From NCBI RefSeq assembly GCF_029962605.1, contig NZ_CP124750.1, positions 1,798,001-1,862,000 on the forward strand: 64,000 nucleotides of DNA. Direction: 5' to 3'. Made by a program: the position numbers and the translations under genes. The DNA is from Serratia sarumanii. GTDB lineage: Bacteria > Pseudomonadota > Gammaproteobacteria > Enterobacterales > Enterobacteriaceae. Position 1 is the stretch's first letter; each line of letters begins with the position of its first letter. Of this stretch, positions 1 through 8,511 are shown piece after piece. Under the pieces are notes generated by a model. That model saw nothing but the letters and a program-made list of their open reading frames with translations, had not been told where the DNA came from and made no database searches.

Positions 1-2
1 AG

Positions 3-620
3 GGCGTGCGCTCTTGCGCCTGCTGCACGGCGATCCTGCCGGCCAATCAGGTGCGCTGCCCGCGCTGCCACACCAACGGCTACGTGCGTCGCCGCCACAG
101 CCTGCAGTGGACGCTGGCGCTGCTGGTGACCTCCGTCATGCTGTACATTCCGGCCAACCTTATGCCGATCATGGTGACCGAGGCGCTGGGCAACAAAATG
201 AACTCCACCATCATGGCGGGGGTGATCCTGCTGTGGGGCGACGGCTCTTATCCGGTGGCGCTGGTGATTTTCATCGCCAGTATCATGGTGCCGTCGCTGA
301 AAATGCTGGCGATCGGCTGGCTGTGCTGGGATGCCAACGGCAGGAAGAAACCGCGCGCCGACAGCGAGCGCATGCATCTGATTTATGAAGTGGTCGAATT
401 CGTTGGCCGCTGGTCAATGATCGACGTGTTTGTGATCGCCGTATTGTCGGCGCTGGTGCGAATGGGGCAGTTGATGAGCATTTACCCCGCGACGGGCGCC
501 GTGCTGTTCGCGCTGGTGGTGATCCTCACCATGTTCGCCGCCATGACATTTGATCCCCGGCTGACCTGGGATCGCGCAAGTGAAACAATCAACAAGGAGC
601 CGCAAGGTGACGGAAAATAA
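3..620 (+). CDS. pqiA: PqiA, C-terminal part (cut by window edge)
   Basis: This is the C-terminal half of the inner-membrane protein of the PqiABC intermembrane lipid transport system; the 5' part lies outside the window. A zinc-ribbon-like CxxC pair of cysteine motifs (CACC and CPRC) opens the visible part, followed by four hydrophobic membrane segments. These are the features of the second PqiA repeat. PqiA anchors the PqiB tunnel in the inner membrane. The stop overlaps the likely GTG start of pqiB by 14 bases, so the two genes are translationally coupled. The identification rests on the family pattern and on the pqiB-pqiC neighbours. Confidence 0.93.
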   Translation, partial: GVRSCACCTAILPANQVRCPRCHTNGYVRRRHSLQWTLALLVTSVMLYIPANLMPIMVTEALGNKMNSTIMAGVILLWGDGSYPVALVIFIASIMVPSLKMLAIGWLCWDANGRKKPRADSERMHLIYEVVEFVGRWSMIDVFVIAVLSALVRMGQLMSIYPATGAVLFALVVILTMFAAMTFDPRLTWDRASETINKEPQGDGK

Positions 621-2253
621 TCATAGCGTCGCGGACGTCGAGAAGATCAAGCGCTGGTCGCCGGTGTGGATCATTCCCATCGTGACCGCGCTGATCGGCG
701 CCTGGATCCTGTTTTACCACTTCAGCCATCAGGGGCCGGTAGTGACGCTGGTCACCACGACGGCGGAAGGGCTGGAAGCGGGTAAAACCAAAATCAAAAG
801 CCGCAGCGTGGACGTCGGCGTGGTGGAAACTGTCACGCTGAGCGAGGATCTGAGCAAGGTGATGGTGCAGGCGCGCCTTAATTCGGGCATGGAGAAATTG
901 CTGCGCCAGGACTCCGCCTTCTGGGTGGTGAAGCCGCAGATCGGCCGTGAAGGCGTCTCCGGGCTGGGCACGCTGCTCTCCGGCGCCTATATCGAACTGC
1001 AGCCGGGCAACAAGGGCAAAGACGGCAAAGACAACTATCAGCTGCTCGACGCGCCGCCGCTGGCCTCTCCGGATGCCAAAGGGCTGCGCATCGTGCTGGA
1101 CAGCGAAAGATCGGGCCAGCTCAACGCCGGCGATCCGGTGCTGTTCCGCGGCTACCGCGTCGGCTCGGTGGAAACCAGCTATTTCGATCCTAAAACGCGC
1201 GCCATGCGCTATCAGCTGTTCATTACCGCGCCTTACGATCAGCTGGTTACCACCAACGTGCGCTTCTGGAAAGACAGCGGCGTGGCGTTCGACATGTCGG
1301 CGCAGGGCATGCGGGTGGAGATGGGGTCGCTGACCACCCTGTTCAGCGGCGGCGTCAGTTTTGACGTGCCGGAGGGCTGGGATCGCGGCGAACAGGCGAA
1401 AGAGAAGGCGGAGTACCAGCTGTTCGACAACCAGCGCAGCACGCAGGATTCGCTGTATACCGTGCATAAGGACTACCTGCTGTTCTTCTCCGACTCGGTG
1501 CGCGGCCTGCAGCCGGGCGCCCCGGTCGAGTTCCGCGGCATTCGTCTGGGCACGGTGGCGCAGGTGCCGTTCTACAAAGAGGGGATGGCGCAGCGCCTGG
1601 ACAACGATTACCGCATTCCGGTGTTGATCCGCATCGAGCCGGATCGCTTCCAGAAAGAGCTGGGCGGCAATTTCGATATCGAAGGGCATTTGAAAGACGC
1701 CGAGTCCCGCGGCATGCGCGCCTCGATGAAGTCCGCCAACCTGCTGACCGGTTCGCTGTACATCGATCTCGACTTCTATCCGCAGGAGAAACCGTGGAAA
1801 GGGCCGCGCGAGCTGTTCGGTTATCCGCTGATGCCGACCACCAGCGGCGGTCTGGCGCAGATCCAGCAGAAACTGATGCAGACGTTGGATAAGATTAATT
1901 CGATGCCGATCAATCCGATGATCAACGAAGCGACCAAAACGCTGGCGGAAAGTCAGAAAACCATGAAATCGACGCAGCAGACCATGAAGTCGCTGAACGA
2001 CATCATCGCCAGCAAAGAGATGCAGGCGCTGCCGCAGGACATGCAGAAAACCCTGCTGGAGCTGAACCGCAGCATGAAAGGGTTCCAGCCTGGTTCGCCG
2101 GCTTACAACAAGATGGTGGGCGATATGCAGCGCCTCGACCAGGTGTTGCGTGAGCTGCAACCGGTGCTGCGCACCCTGAATGAGAAGAGCAACGCGCTGG
2201 TGTTTGAAGCCGCCGGCAGCACTGACCCTCAGCCGAAGAAGGCCACGAAATGA
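607..2253 (+). CDS. pqiB: PqiB, MCE-domain tunnel protein
   Basis: PqiB spans the periplasm as a hexameric tunnel carrying lipids between inner and outer membranes. One N-terminal membrane helix (about residues 18-38) is followed by three MCE domains (roughly residues 45-160, 165-270 and 295-400). A long alpha-helical C-terminal needle region rich in Gln, Met and Leu comes last (about 420-530). The start is taken as the GTG at 607, preceded by AAGGAG at 594-599 and giving an N-terminus like E. coli PqiB; an upstream in-frame GTG at 580 would add nine residues without a ribosome binding site. The stop overlaps the pqiC start by four bases. Confidence 0.95.
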   Translation: MTENNHSVADVEKIKRWSPVWIIPIVTALIGAWILFYHFSHQGPVVTLVTTTAEGLEAGKTKIKSRSVDVGVVETVTLSEDLSKVMVQARLNSGMEKLLRQDSAFWVVKPQIGREGVSGLGTLLSGAYIELQPGNKGKDGKDNYQLLDAPPLASPDAKGLRIVLDSERSGQLNAGDPVLFRGYRVGSVETSYFDPKTRAMRYQLFITAPYDQLVTTNVRFWKDSGVAFDMSAQGMRVEMGSLTTLFSGGVSFDVPEGWDRGEQAKEKAEYQLFDNQRSTQDSLYTVHKDYLLFFSDSVRGLQPGAPVEFRGIRLGTVAQVPFYKEGMAQRLDNDYRIPVLIRIEPDRFQKELGGNFDIEGHLKDAESRGMRASMKSANLLTGSLYIDLDFYPQEKPWKGPRELFGYPLMPTTSGGLAQIQQKLMQTLDKINSMPINPMINEATKTLAESQKTMKSTQQTMKSLNDIIASKEMQALPQDMQKTLLELNRSMKGFQPGSPAYNKMVGDMQRLDQVLRELQPVLRTLNEKSNALVFEAAGSTDPQPKKATK

Positions 2254-2810
2254 TGAAATGGATCCCGGTAGCCCTGGCGCTGTTGCTCAGCGCCTGCAGC
2301 AGTTCGCCACAGAAGACCTACTATCAGTTGCCGGCGCTGGGTGCGCCGGCCGCGGCCGGCAGCAGCGGTGCCTCCACGCGCCAGCTGTGGCTGGAGCACG
2401 TGAGCGTGGCGGATTATCTGGCGCAGAGCGGCGTGGTGTATCAGACCAACGACGTGCAGTATGTGATAGCGCAGAACAATCTGTGGGCCAGCCCGCTCGA
2501 CCAGCAGCTGCAGCAAACGCTGGTCACCAACCTGAGCAGCGCGCTGCCGGGCTGGGTGGTCTCTTCGCAGCCGATGAGCAGCGATCAGGATGTGCTAAAC
2601 GTCACTATCAGCGGCTTCCACGGCCGCTTTGACGGCAAGGCGATCGTTCGCGGCGAGTGGGTGCTGAACCGCCAGGGGCGCTTGATCAAACGGCCTTTCA
2701 GCCTGGAATTGAAACAGGGCGAGGACGGCTATGATGCCCTGGTGCGCACCCTGGCGCAGGGCTGGCAGCAGGAAGCTCAGGCTATCGCAGCACAGATGGG
2801 CGGCATTTAG
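2250..2810 (+). CDS. pqiC: PqiC (YmbA) outer-membrane lipoprotein
   Basis: A 186-residue lipoprotein with a signal sequence ending in the lipobox LLSAC (Cys at residue 16), followed by an ABC-type transport auxiliary (DUF330/PqiC) domain. In the family it sits at the periplasmic face of the outer membrane and forms the outer end of the PqiB tunnel. Its ATG overlaps the pqiB stop by four bases, so it is the last gene of the pqiABC operon. A hairpin terminator follows within 80 bases. Confidence 0.93.
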   Translation: MMKWIPVALALLLSACSSSPQKTYYQLPALGAPAAAGSSGASTRQLWLEHVSVADYLAQSGVVYQTNDVQYVIAQNNLWASPLDQQLQQTLVTNLSSALPGWVVSSQPMSSDQDVLNVTISGFHGRFDGKAIVRGEWVLNRQGRLIKRPFSLELKQGEDGYDALVRTLAQGWQQEAQAIAAQMGGI

Positions 2811-2834
2811 TCATAATTTGGTCTAAAATCGTCT

Positions 2835-2882
2835 AATCCCTGTCAGCGTGAAAATTCGGTTTTCTTCGCTGGCAGGGATTTC
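2835..2882 (+). terminator. pqiABC terminator
   Basis: Arms AATCCCTGTCAGCG (2835-2848) and CGCTGGCAGGGATT (2867-2880) form a 14-bp stem with one G-T pair and an 18-base loop. A T-rich stretch follows. It lies just after pqiC and before rmf on the same strand. Confidence 0.7.
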
Positions 2883-3080
2883 TATTTAATTTCAAACGGT
2901 TAAATCCTTCCCCGGCAGATCAGCCACTTAGCACTTTCCTCGGGCGTAGCTCACAATTATGACATTGGCGTGAATTTTGCGCATTGATCTTCTCTTCTTT
3001 TAGCGCTATTGATTACTCGTGGCTGCGCAAAAAGCAGCCATTGTTTTCTTTCCACCAGACCAAAATGAGGGAAACGAGGC

Positions 3081-3251
3081 ATGAAGAGACAGAAACGCGA
3101 TCGTCTGGAAAGGGCGCATTCGAGAGGGTATCAGGCAGGTATTTTAGGGCGTTCCAGGGAACATTGTCCCTACCAATCATCGGTGGACGCCCGGTCTCAA
3201 TGGCTGGGAGGTTGGCGAGAAGCCATGGAAGACAGGGCTGTGACCGCTTAA
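3081..3251 (+). CDS. rmf: Ribosome modulation factor
   Basis: A 56-residue, very basic protein beginning MKRQKRDRLERAHSRGYQAG, which matches the RMF family (55 residues in E. coli). RMF binds 70S ribosomes near the mRNA exit channel in stationary phase and drives their dimerisation into inactive 100S particles. The ATG at 3081 is preceded by a GAGG-containing site at 3067-3079. A strong intrinsic terminator follows. In E. coli rmf sits next to fabA; here two extra genes lie between them. Confidence 0.95.
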   Translation: MKRQKRDRLERAHSRGYQAGILGRSREHCPYQSSVDARSQWLGGWREAMEDRAVTA

Positions 3252-3277
3252 GCGGCTCCCTGTCAAATAAAAGGAAT

Positions 3278-3307
3278 AACCTCCGCCTTTGGCGGAGGTT
3301 TTTGTTT
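3278..3307 (+). terminator. rmf terminator
   Basis: A perfect 10-bp stem, AACCTCCGCC (3278-3287) with GGCGGAGGTT (3291-3300), has a TTT loop and is followed by TTTGTTTG. The flanking A residues suggest it could also serve the convergent fabF-like gene that ends at 3315. Confidence 0.85.
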
Positions 3308-3314
3308 GTGCCGT

Positions 3315-4592
3315 TTATTCGTCCTGCCAGCGTTTCAGTAAAATACTCGCATTCACGCCGCCAAAGCCAAAGCCGTTTGATAAGGCGTAGGTCATATTCA
3401 TCGATTCCGCCCGTTTCGCGACCAGATGCAAGCCTGCCGCCGCCGGATCGGGGTTATCCAGATTCAGCGTTGCAGGAGCTATCTGATCGCGCAGAGCCAG
3501 GGCGGTAAAGATGGTTTCCAGCCCGCCGGCGGCGCCGAGCAGGTGCCCGGTCGCTGATTTCGTCGAGGTCACTGCGACAGTCCCGGTGGTGCCAAACAGG
3601 TGCTTGATGGCATTGATTTCGCCTAAATCGCCTACGGGTGTCGAAGTCGCGTGCGCGTTTAAATGCTGAACCTCTTCTGGGGCGACATTCGCCTGCTTCA
3701 ACGCGATTTTCATCGCCCGATAGGCGCCGTTGCCGTCTTCAGCGCCGGAGGTCATGTGGTAGGCGTCGGCGCTGGTGCCATAGCCGACGATTTCCGCGAG
3801 CGGCGTAGCGCCGCGCACCCGCGCATGCTCCAGCGTTTCAATCACCAGCATGCCGGCGCCTTCCCCCATGACAAAACCGTCCCGGGCGCTGTCGAAAGGC
3901 CGGGAGGCCTGTCGCGCCAACTCGGCCGGTGCGGTGGACATGGCGCGCGCGGCGGCGAATCCGCCCAGGCTTACGGTGTCGATAGCGGCTTCGGTACCGC
4001 CGCACAGGGCGATATCGGCCTCATCATTGCGGATCATACGCACCGCGTCGCCAATGGCCTGCACGCCGGCCGCACAGGCGGTGACCGGTGCGCCAATCGG
4101 GCCTTTGAAGTGATGCTTGATGGAAACGTGACCGGCCGCCAGATTGACCAGGAAAGAGGGGATGGTGAATGGCGACAGGCGCTTGGCGCCGCGGCTGTCC
4201 GTAGTGCGCACCGCCTGGGCAATGGCCGGGAAGCCGCCAATGCCCGAGGCGATGACGGTGGCAGTTCGCTCTTGTTTTTCCTCCGTATCGGCTATCCAGC
4301 CGGCCTGACGAACGGCTTCATCCGCCGCCGCCATGGCAAACAGTATAAAGCGATCCATTTTCTTTTGGTCCTTGGGGGCGACGGACGCGTCTGGGTTGAA
4401 TCCCGCCTCGGCATCTTGCGCCAGTTCGGGGACTTGCCCCCCGACCTTGACCGGCAAATCTGCAATGATCTCGTCAGGCAAAGCCCGAATGCCGGACTCT
4501 CCTTTTAATAAACGTTGCCAGATGGCCTCCACGCCGCACCCTAACGGTGAAACGGCGCCCATGCCGGTAATAACGATACGACGATTGCTCAT
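3315..4592 (-). CDS. FabF-like beta-ketoacyl-ACP synthase II
   Basis: A 425-residue KAS II-type condensing enzyme that would extend acyl-ACP with malonyl-ACP. The Cys-His-His triad is complete: Cys173 in TACAAG, His314 in NAHATSTPVGD and His350 in KSATGHLLGAAG, with Lys345 beside it. Length is normal for FabF. It is unlikely to be the main housekeeping fabF, which in enterobacteria lies in the fabHDG-acpP-fabF cluster. It overlaps the upstream hxlR gene by ATGA and forms a two-gene operon with it, just downstream of fabA. A secondary role in fatty-acid remodelling or a specialised acyl product is inference. Confidence 0.9.
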   Translation of the reverse strand: MSNRRIVITGMGAVSPLGCGVEAIWQRLLKGESGIRALPDEIIADLPVKVGGQVPELAQDAEAGFNPDASVAPKDQKKMDRFILFAMAAADEAVRQAGWIADTEEKQERTATVIASGIGGFPAIAQAVRTTDSRGAKRLSPFTIPSFLVNLAAGHVSIKHHFKGPIGAPVTACAAGVQAIGDAVRMIRNDEADIALCGGTEAAIDTVSLGGFAAARAMSTAPAELARQASRPFDSARDGFVMGEGAGMLVIETLEHARVRGATPLAEIVGYGTSADAYHMTSGAEDGNGAYRAMKIALKQANVAPEEVQHLNAHATSTPVGDLGEINAIKHLFGTTGTVAVTSTKSATGHLLGAAGGLETIFTALALRDQIAPATLNLDNPDPAAAGLHLVAKRAESMNMTYALSNGFGFGGVNASILLKRWQDE

Positions 4593-5116
4593 GACTGCTC
4601 CTTGGTGAGTTCGGATAAATCGGCGAGGCGCCGCTGCCGCATTAGTTCGGCGCGTTGACGTATGCCGTCATTTGCCGCAGGCCCCGGTGCCAACGTAATA
4701 AACTGCGGCGGCACCTGCTGTTGGGTCTCGACGTTGATCAACTGGACCTGGATCGGCCGATCGGTGCGGCCGTCGACTAACAAGGCGCTAATGTCACCGT
4801 CGATCAAATGGCGATTGCCCCATTGTGAGAGAGCGGCCAGTACGGGAAGAAAATCGTTGCCGCGTTCGGTGAGCAGATATTGATAGCGAACCGGCCGCGT
4901 TTGATAACGTTGCTTATGCAGAATGCCGTGGGCCACTAAATCCTTCAGGCGTCGGGCCAGGAGAGTGGGTGAAATCCCCAGACTTTGTTGGAATTCGTCG
5001 AACTTGGACAATCCCTGAAAGGCATCACGCAGGATCAGGATGCTCCACCATTCTCCGACGCGATCTAACGAACGTGCGACGGGGCAAGGTGTATCGCTAA
5101 AGCGGGTTTTTTGCAT
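4589..5116 (-). CDS. HxlR-family transcriptional regulator
   Basis: A winged helix-turn-helix regulator with the HxlR hallmark pattern: CPVARSLDRVGEWWSILILR near the N-terminus, then FDEFQQSLGISPTLLARRL as the recognition region. A long C-terminal extension (about residues 105-175) is unlike minimal HxlR proteins. The start is set at the ATG at 5116, preceded by AGAGG with a five-base spacing; an upstream in-frame ATG at 5137 would add seven residues. HxlR proteins often sense small reactive molecules or redox state. It probably controls itself and the overlapping fabF-like gene. Confidence 0.88.
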   Translation of the reverse strand: MQKTRFSDTPCPVARSLDRVGEWWSILILRDAFQGLSKFDEFQQSLGISPTLLARRLKDLVAHGILHKQRYQTRPVRYQYLLTERGNDFLPVLAALSQWGNRHLIDGDISALLVDGRTDRPIQVQLINVETQQQVPPQFITLAPGPAANDGIRQRAELMRQRRLADLSELTKEQS

Positions 5117-5141
5117 ATCGCCTCTTTGTGGATACATTTAT

Positions 5142-5151
5142 TGTAGTTACA
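5142..5151 (-). promoter_or_regulatory. Candidate HxlR operator
   Basis: The sequence TGTAGTTACA is a short inverted repeat (TGTA, two bases, TACA) lying 26 bases upstream of the hxlR start in an AT-rich promoter stretch. HxlR proteins often bind such elements near their own promoter. It is short enough to occur by chance. Confidence 0.3.
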
Positions 5152-5352
5152 TGATAGCTATACTAGGCGATTTTGAGGGGCAAGAAAATGACCGGATGGA
5201 AAAAACCGCTATCGCGTCGGTGCGGGCTGCGGGGAGAGGCCTCGCTCAACTGGCCTGCGTTCGGGTAGGAATAGGGTGGAGACAGGGGGAAAAACGTTTC
5301 GGCAGCGGGCAATTAAAGGAGGTGAGTAGTCTTTAAACGAGAAGTGAAAGAA
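5152..5352. other. Intergenic region upstream of hxlR
   Basis: This stretch lies between the hxlR promoter region and the fabA terminator. I see no gene with family similarity. A plus-strand reading frame crosses it but has no recognisable content, and it overlaps the hxlR start. Confidence 0.4.
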
Positions 5353-5379
5353 ATGCCATCACGCTGGGCGTGATGGCAT
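5353..5379 (-). terminator. fabA terminator
   Basis: A perfect 12-bp stem, ATGCCATCACGC and GCGTGATGGCAT, with a three-base loop lies 40 bases after fabA. On the minus strand it is followed by TTCTTTC, a modest U-rich tail. It separates fabA from the downstream hxlR-fabF-like unit. Confidence 0.7.
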
Positions 5380-5418
5380 GCGAAGAGGAAGACGATGGCC
5401 GCCTTCTCCTCAGCGTGA

Positions 5419-5937
5419 TCAGAACGCTGTGGTGTCCTTGAACAGGCCCACTTTCAGATCGGTGGCGGTATAGATCACTTCGCCGTCAACCAGCACTTCG
5501 CCATCGGCGACGCCCATGATCAGCTTGCGGGTGATGACGCGTTTGAAGTTAATGCGGTAGGTCACTTTCTTCGCGGTTGGCAGCACCTGGCCGGTAAACT
5601 TGACTTCACCGACGCCCAGCGCGCGGCCTTTGCCTTCGCCACCCAGCCAACCGAGGTAGAAACCGACCAGCTGCCACATCGCATCCAGGCCCAGGCAGCC
5701 TGGCATGACCGGATCGCCGATAAAGTGGCAACCGAAGAACCATAGGTCCGGATTAATATCCAGCTCCGCTTCCACATAACCTTTGTTGTGAGTTCCGCCG
5801 TCTTCGGTCATCTTGACCACGCGGTCCATCATCAACATGTTACCTGCCGGCAACGGTGGGCCACCGGCGCCGAACAGCTCGCCACGGCCGGATGCTTCGA
5901 GGTCTTCTTTCGTATAGGAATCGCGTTTATCTACCAT
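5419..5937 (-). CDS. fabA: 3-hydroxydecanoyl-ACP dehydratase/isomerase FabA
   Basis: A 172-residue hot-dog fold enzyme of type II fatty acid synthesis. It dehydrates 3-hydroxydecanoyl-ACP and isomerises the trans-2 product to cis-3-decenoyl-ACP, the branch point to unsaturated fatty acids. Catalytic His71 in [14 protein letters not shown] and Asp85 in GLDAMWQ are present. Length matches the family. It stands as a single gene with its own terminator; the FabR/FadR-type promoter is expected upstream but I did not identify the operator. Confidence 0.97.
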   Translation of the reverse strand: MVDKRDSYTKEDLEASGRGELFGAGGPPLPAGNMLMMDRVVKMTEDGGTHNKGYVEAELDINPDLWFFGCHFIGDPVMPGCLGLDAMWQLVGFYLGWLGGEGKGRALGVGEVKFTGQVLPTAKKVTYRINFKRVITRKLIMGVADGEVLVDGEVIYTATDLKVGLFKDTTAF

Positions 5938-6005
5938 GTTCTCAGTAAGCCTTATTTTAATGAAGGACGCAGGTTAGCTAACACGTGTACGCTGAACAAG
6001 TCCGA

Positions 6006-7754
6006 TCAGCCGTGGTTGAACCAGTTGAGCCAGCGCAGCGGCCACGGACGACGGCGTTCCTGCAGGCTCACCTGCGCAATCCGTTCCTGAATGGCCGCCA
6101 ACAAGTTCGGCTGTTGTTCGTCAGAGTAGAGGCAACCTGTGAGCAAAGGCAAGGCTTCCGCCGCGCTCTCTACCGCCCACAGATGGAATTGCCCTTCGCG
6201 TACCGCGTCGACGACATCCTGGCGCAGGCACAGGTGGCGCACGTTGGTCGCGGGCAATACGACGCCCTGTTTGCCCGTCAGGCCGCGGCGCAAACAAACC
6301 TCGAAGAAACCTTCGATCTTTTCGTTAACGCCACCTATCGGCTGTACGTTGCCGAATTGGTCGACGGAGCCGGTGACGGCGATCTGCTGGGTGATCGGTT
6401 GCTGTGACAGGGCGCTGATCAACGCGCACAGTTCAGCCAGCGAGGCGCTGTCGCCGTCTACTTCACCGTAAGATTGCTCAAAGACGATGGAAGCGGAGAA
6501 GGGTAACTGCTGATCCAGATCCAGCTCGGCGATCAAAAACGCCTGCATGATCATCATGCCTTTAGCGTGCAGGTTGCCACCCAGTTCGGCTTTGCGCTCG
6601 ACGTCGGTGAACTCGCCGTCGCCGAGGTGCACAACGCAACTGATGCGCGACGGTTCGCCAAAACTGCGTGGATGGCCGGGATAATCCAGGACTGACAGGC
6701 CGTTGATTTGCCCGATCACTTCACCCTCGGTCTCAATCAGAATCTGGCCCAGCTCGATTTCATCCTGCATACGTTCGGCCAGATAGCTTTCACGCCATTC
6801 GCGGGCATTTAACGCCGCTTCGAACGCTTTGGCCGTAATGCGATCTTCTTCGGCATACAGTGCGGCTTCGGACAGCTGCTGGCCAAGCCAAACCGGCGAG
6901 AGTGGCAGGATGCCCTGGTCGCCACTGTAACGCACGGCCTGAACGATCAGCGGCGCCCAGGCGTCGCTCGCCAGCATCGGCAACTGCTGGTCGGCAATCA
7001 CGCCATTGACGTAGCCGCACCACTGCGCCATATCATCAACTTCAGTCAGCTGCAGATCGTCTTCGAATTCACCGTAGACCGCTTGTTCACTCAGTTCCGG
7101 CTCGATATCGTGAAAATCGGCCAGGCCGTGGCGATCGCCGACCACAATCAGCCGCAGCTCCAGCGGCATTGGCGGAATGGCTACCGGCAGCGGGCGGGTT
7201 TCGTCTGGCGAAACCCAATGGAACTGACGTTGGCCGATCATTTGCTTCAGCCGCAGCCATAGCAACGGCTGAGCCAACAGGGCACGGGCCGACAGAATCA
7301 AAATGCCGCCGTTGGCCTGGTGCACCAGACCCGGCTGCAGGGTGATGTCGCCATTGTGGATCCGTACGCAGCCAAACAGTTGCTCCGGCTCAACCCACTC
7401 CTGGAACAGGCAAGCGCCGCCGGCGGCAAAAGGTTCATCGCCACGGCTGGCCGGCTCTACGCTGACTTTGCCATCCTGAATGACATAGTGGCTGCCGCGG
7501 CATGCCGTGTTTTTCGGCAGCAGTGGCGTGACGGCGTGAGCGATCAGTTCCAGATACTCTCGTGTTTCTTGCGCCTTCAACAGCATGAAACGCGGTGGCG
7601 ATTGGGGGTGGCAAAATAGCGTCAGGGCATTTTCCAGCCGAGGCTGAATGGCGGAAAAGGGCACGGGTGCCAACTGAGCGGCGGTATCAAATATCGCCTG
7701 ATAAGGCGTTACGTCCGGCAATAAAGATTGCCATTCAAGTCGGTTATTGGTCAA
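6006..7754 (-). CDS. lonH: LonH (YcbZ), Lon-family protease
   Basis: A 582-residue Lon-protease-domain protein that lacks a conventional AAA+ module, matching the YcbZ/LonH family length. The C-terminal S16 protease domain holds the Ser-Lys dyad: Ser in VDGDSASLAE near residue 434 and Lys in GGVNEKIEGF near residue 477. The apparent start is a TTG at 7754 giving MTNNRLEW, which aligns with the E. coli N-terminus; no strong Shine-Dalgarno is visible. Its place between fabA and matP is conserved. Its physiological substrates are poorly known. Confidence 0.93.
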   Translation of the reverse strand: MTNNRLEWQSLLPDVTPYQAIFDTAAQLAPVPFSAIQPRLENALTLFCHPQSPPRFMLLKAQETREYLELIAHAVTPLLPKNTACRGSHYVIQDGKVSVEPASRGDEPFAAGGACLFQEWVEPEQLFGCVRIHNGDITLQPGLVHQANGGILILSARALLAQPLLWLRLKQMIGQRQFHWVSPDETRPLPVAIPPMPLELRLIVVGDRHGLADFHDIEPELSEQAVYGEFEDDLQLTEVDDMAQWCGYVNGVIADQQLPMLASDAWAPLIVQAVRYSGDQGILPLSPVWLGQQLSEAALYAEEDRITAKAFEAALNAREWRESYLAERMQDEIELGQILIETEGEVIGQINGLSVLDYPGHPRSFGEPSRISCVVHLGDGEFTDVERKAELGGNLHAKGMMIMQAFLIAELDLDQQLPFSASIVFEQSYGEVDGDSASLAELCALISALSQQPITQQIAVTGSVDQFGNVQPIGGVNEKIEGFFEVCLRRGLTGKQGVVLPATNVRHLCLRQDVVDAVREGQFHLWAVESAAEALPLLTGCLYSDEQQPNLLAAIQERIAQVSLQERRRPWPLRWLNWFNHG

Positions 7755-7964
7755 AGTGTTAGATGCAATCGTTAAAAAGGGAAAGGGCGATTATACAAGA
7801 ATAACGGCGGCTTGATACATGCGGAGTGCCAGTTGGCATCAGGGAGTTTGACATCGCGCGGTGACTGTGCAAAAAACAGTCTAAAAGACGGCTTAATTGC
7901 CGGGGAAATTTGGCGCAAAGCTGTTATGCTTATTTGAAGTTACGCGGTCACTGAAGAGCTCAAG

Positions 7965-8423
7965 ATGAAATATCAGCAACTGGAAAATCTGGAGAGCGGT
8001 TGGAAATGGAAGTACCTGGTGAAGAAACATCGGGAAGGGGAACTCATTACCCGCTACATTGAAAACAGCGCTGCTCAGGAGGCGGTTAACGAGCTGCTGA
8101 AGCTGGAAAATGAGCCGGTAAAGGTACTTGCATGGATTGCCGCTCACATGAATCCGGAACTGGATAACCGGATGAAACAAACGATCCGCGCCCGCCGTAA
8201 ACGTCATTTTAACGCAGAACATCAGCATACGCGTAAAAAATCTATCGATCTGGAGTTTTTGGTTTGGCAACGATTGGCTGCCCTGGCGCGCCGACGTGGC
8301 GTTACGCTGTCGGAAACCGTCGTGCAGCTTATCGAAGACGCTGAACGCAAAGAAAAGTATGCGAACCAGATGTCGTCGTTGAAAGAAGACTTGAAGGCGA
8401 TTCTTGGCAAAGATCCCAAGTAA
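7965..8423 (+). CDS. matP: MatP, Ter macrodomain organiser
   Basis: A 152-residue DNA-binding protein that recognises matS sites and keeps the replication terminus region condensed and attached to the division machinery. The N-terminal helical region starts [18 protein letters not shown], the ribbon-helix-helix part is around [21 protein letters not shown], and a C-terminal coiled coil follows. Length and position next to ompA match E. coli. I did not find a clear matS site in the window by eye. Confidence 0.95.
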   Translation: MKYQQLENLESGWKWKYLVKKHREGELITRYIENSAAQEAVNELLKLENEPVKVLAWIAAHMNPELDNRMKQTIRARRKRHFNAEHQHTRKKSIDLEFLVWQRLAALARRRGVTLSETVVQLIEDAERKEKYANQMSSLKEDLKAILGKDPK

Positions 8424-8475
8424 GTGCGTGAGCGCGCCTTTGTTGCGCTTGGTTTCAACAATAGGACGAAAAAAA

Positions 8476-8497
8476 ACCCCGCTATGCGGGGTTTTTA
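8476..8497. terminator. Bidirectional terminator matP/ompA
   Basis: The stem ACCCCGC/GCGGGGT with a TAT loop is flanked by a run of A on the left and TTTTTATT on the right. It therefore works as a terminator for the convergent matP and ompA genes. Confidence 0.9.
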
Positions 8498-8511
8498 TTA
8501 GGCGAGTAAAC

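Noticed and set aside
589..2160. Long minus-strand open frame opposite pqiB
   Set aside because: It is Arg/His/Gln-rich with no domain pattern and lies fully antisense to pqiB; such frames arise from high-GC codon bias.
5040..5336. 98-residue plus-strand frame upstream of hxlR
   Set aside because: It overlaps the hxlR start and promoter and has no recognisable features.
7755..7964. matS site near matP
   Set aside because: No 13-base GTGAC-N3-GTCAC pattern was found by eye here or elsewhere; a computed search would be needed to exclude one fully.
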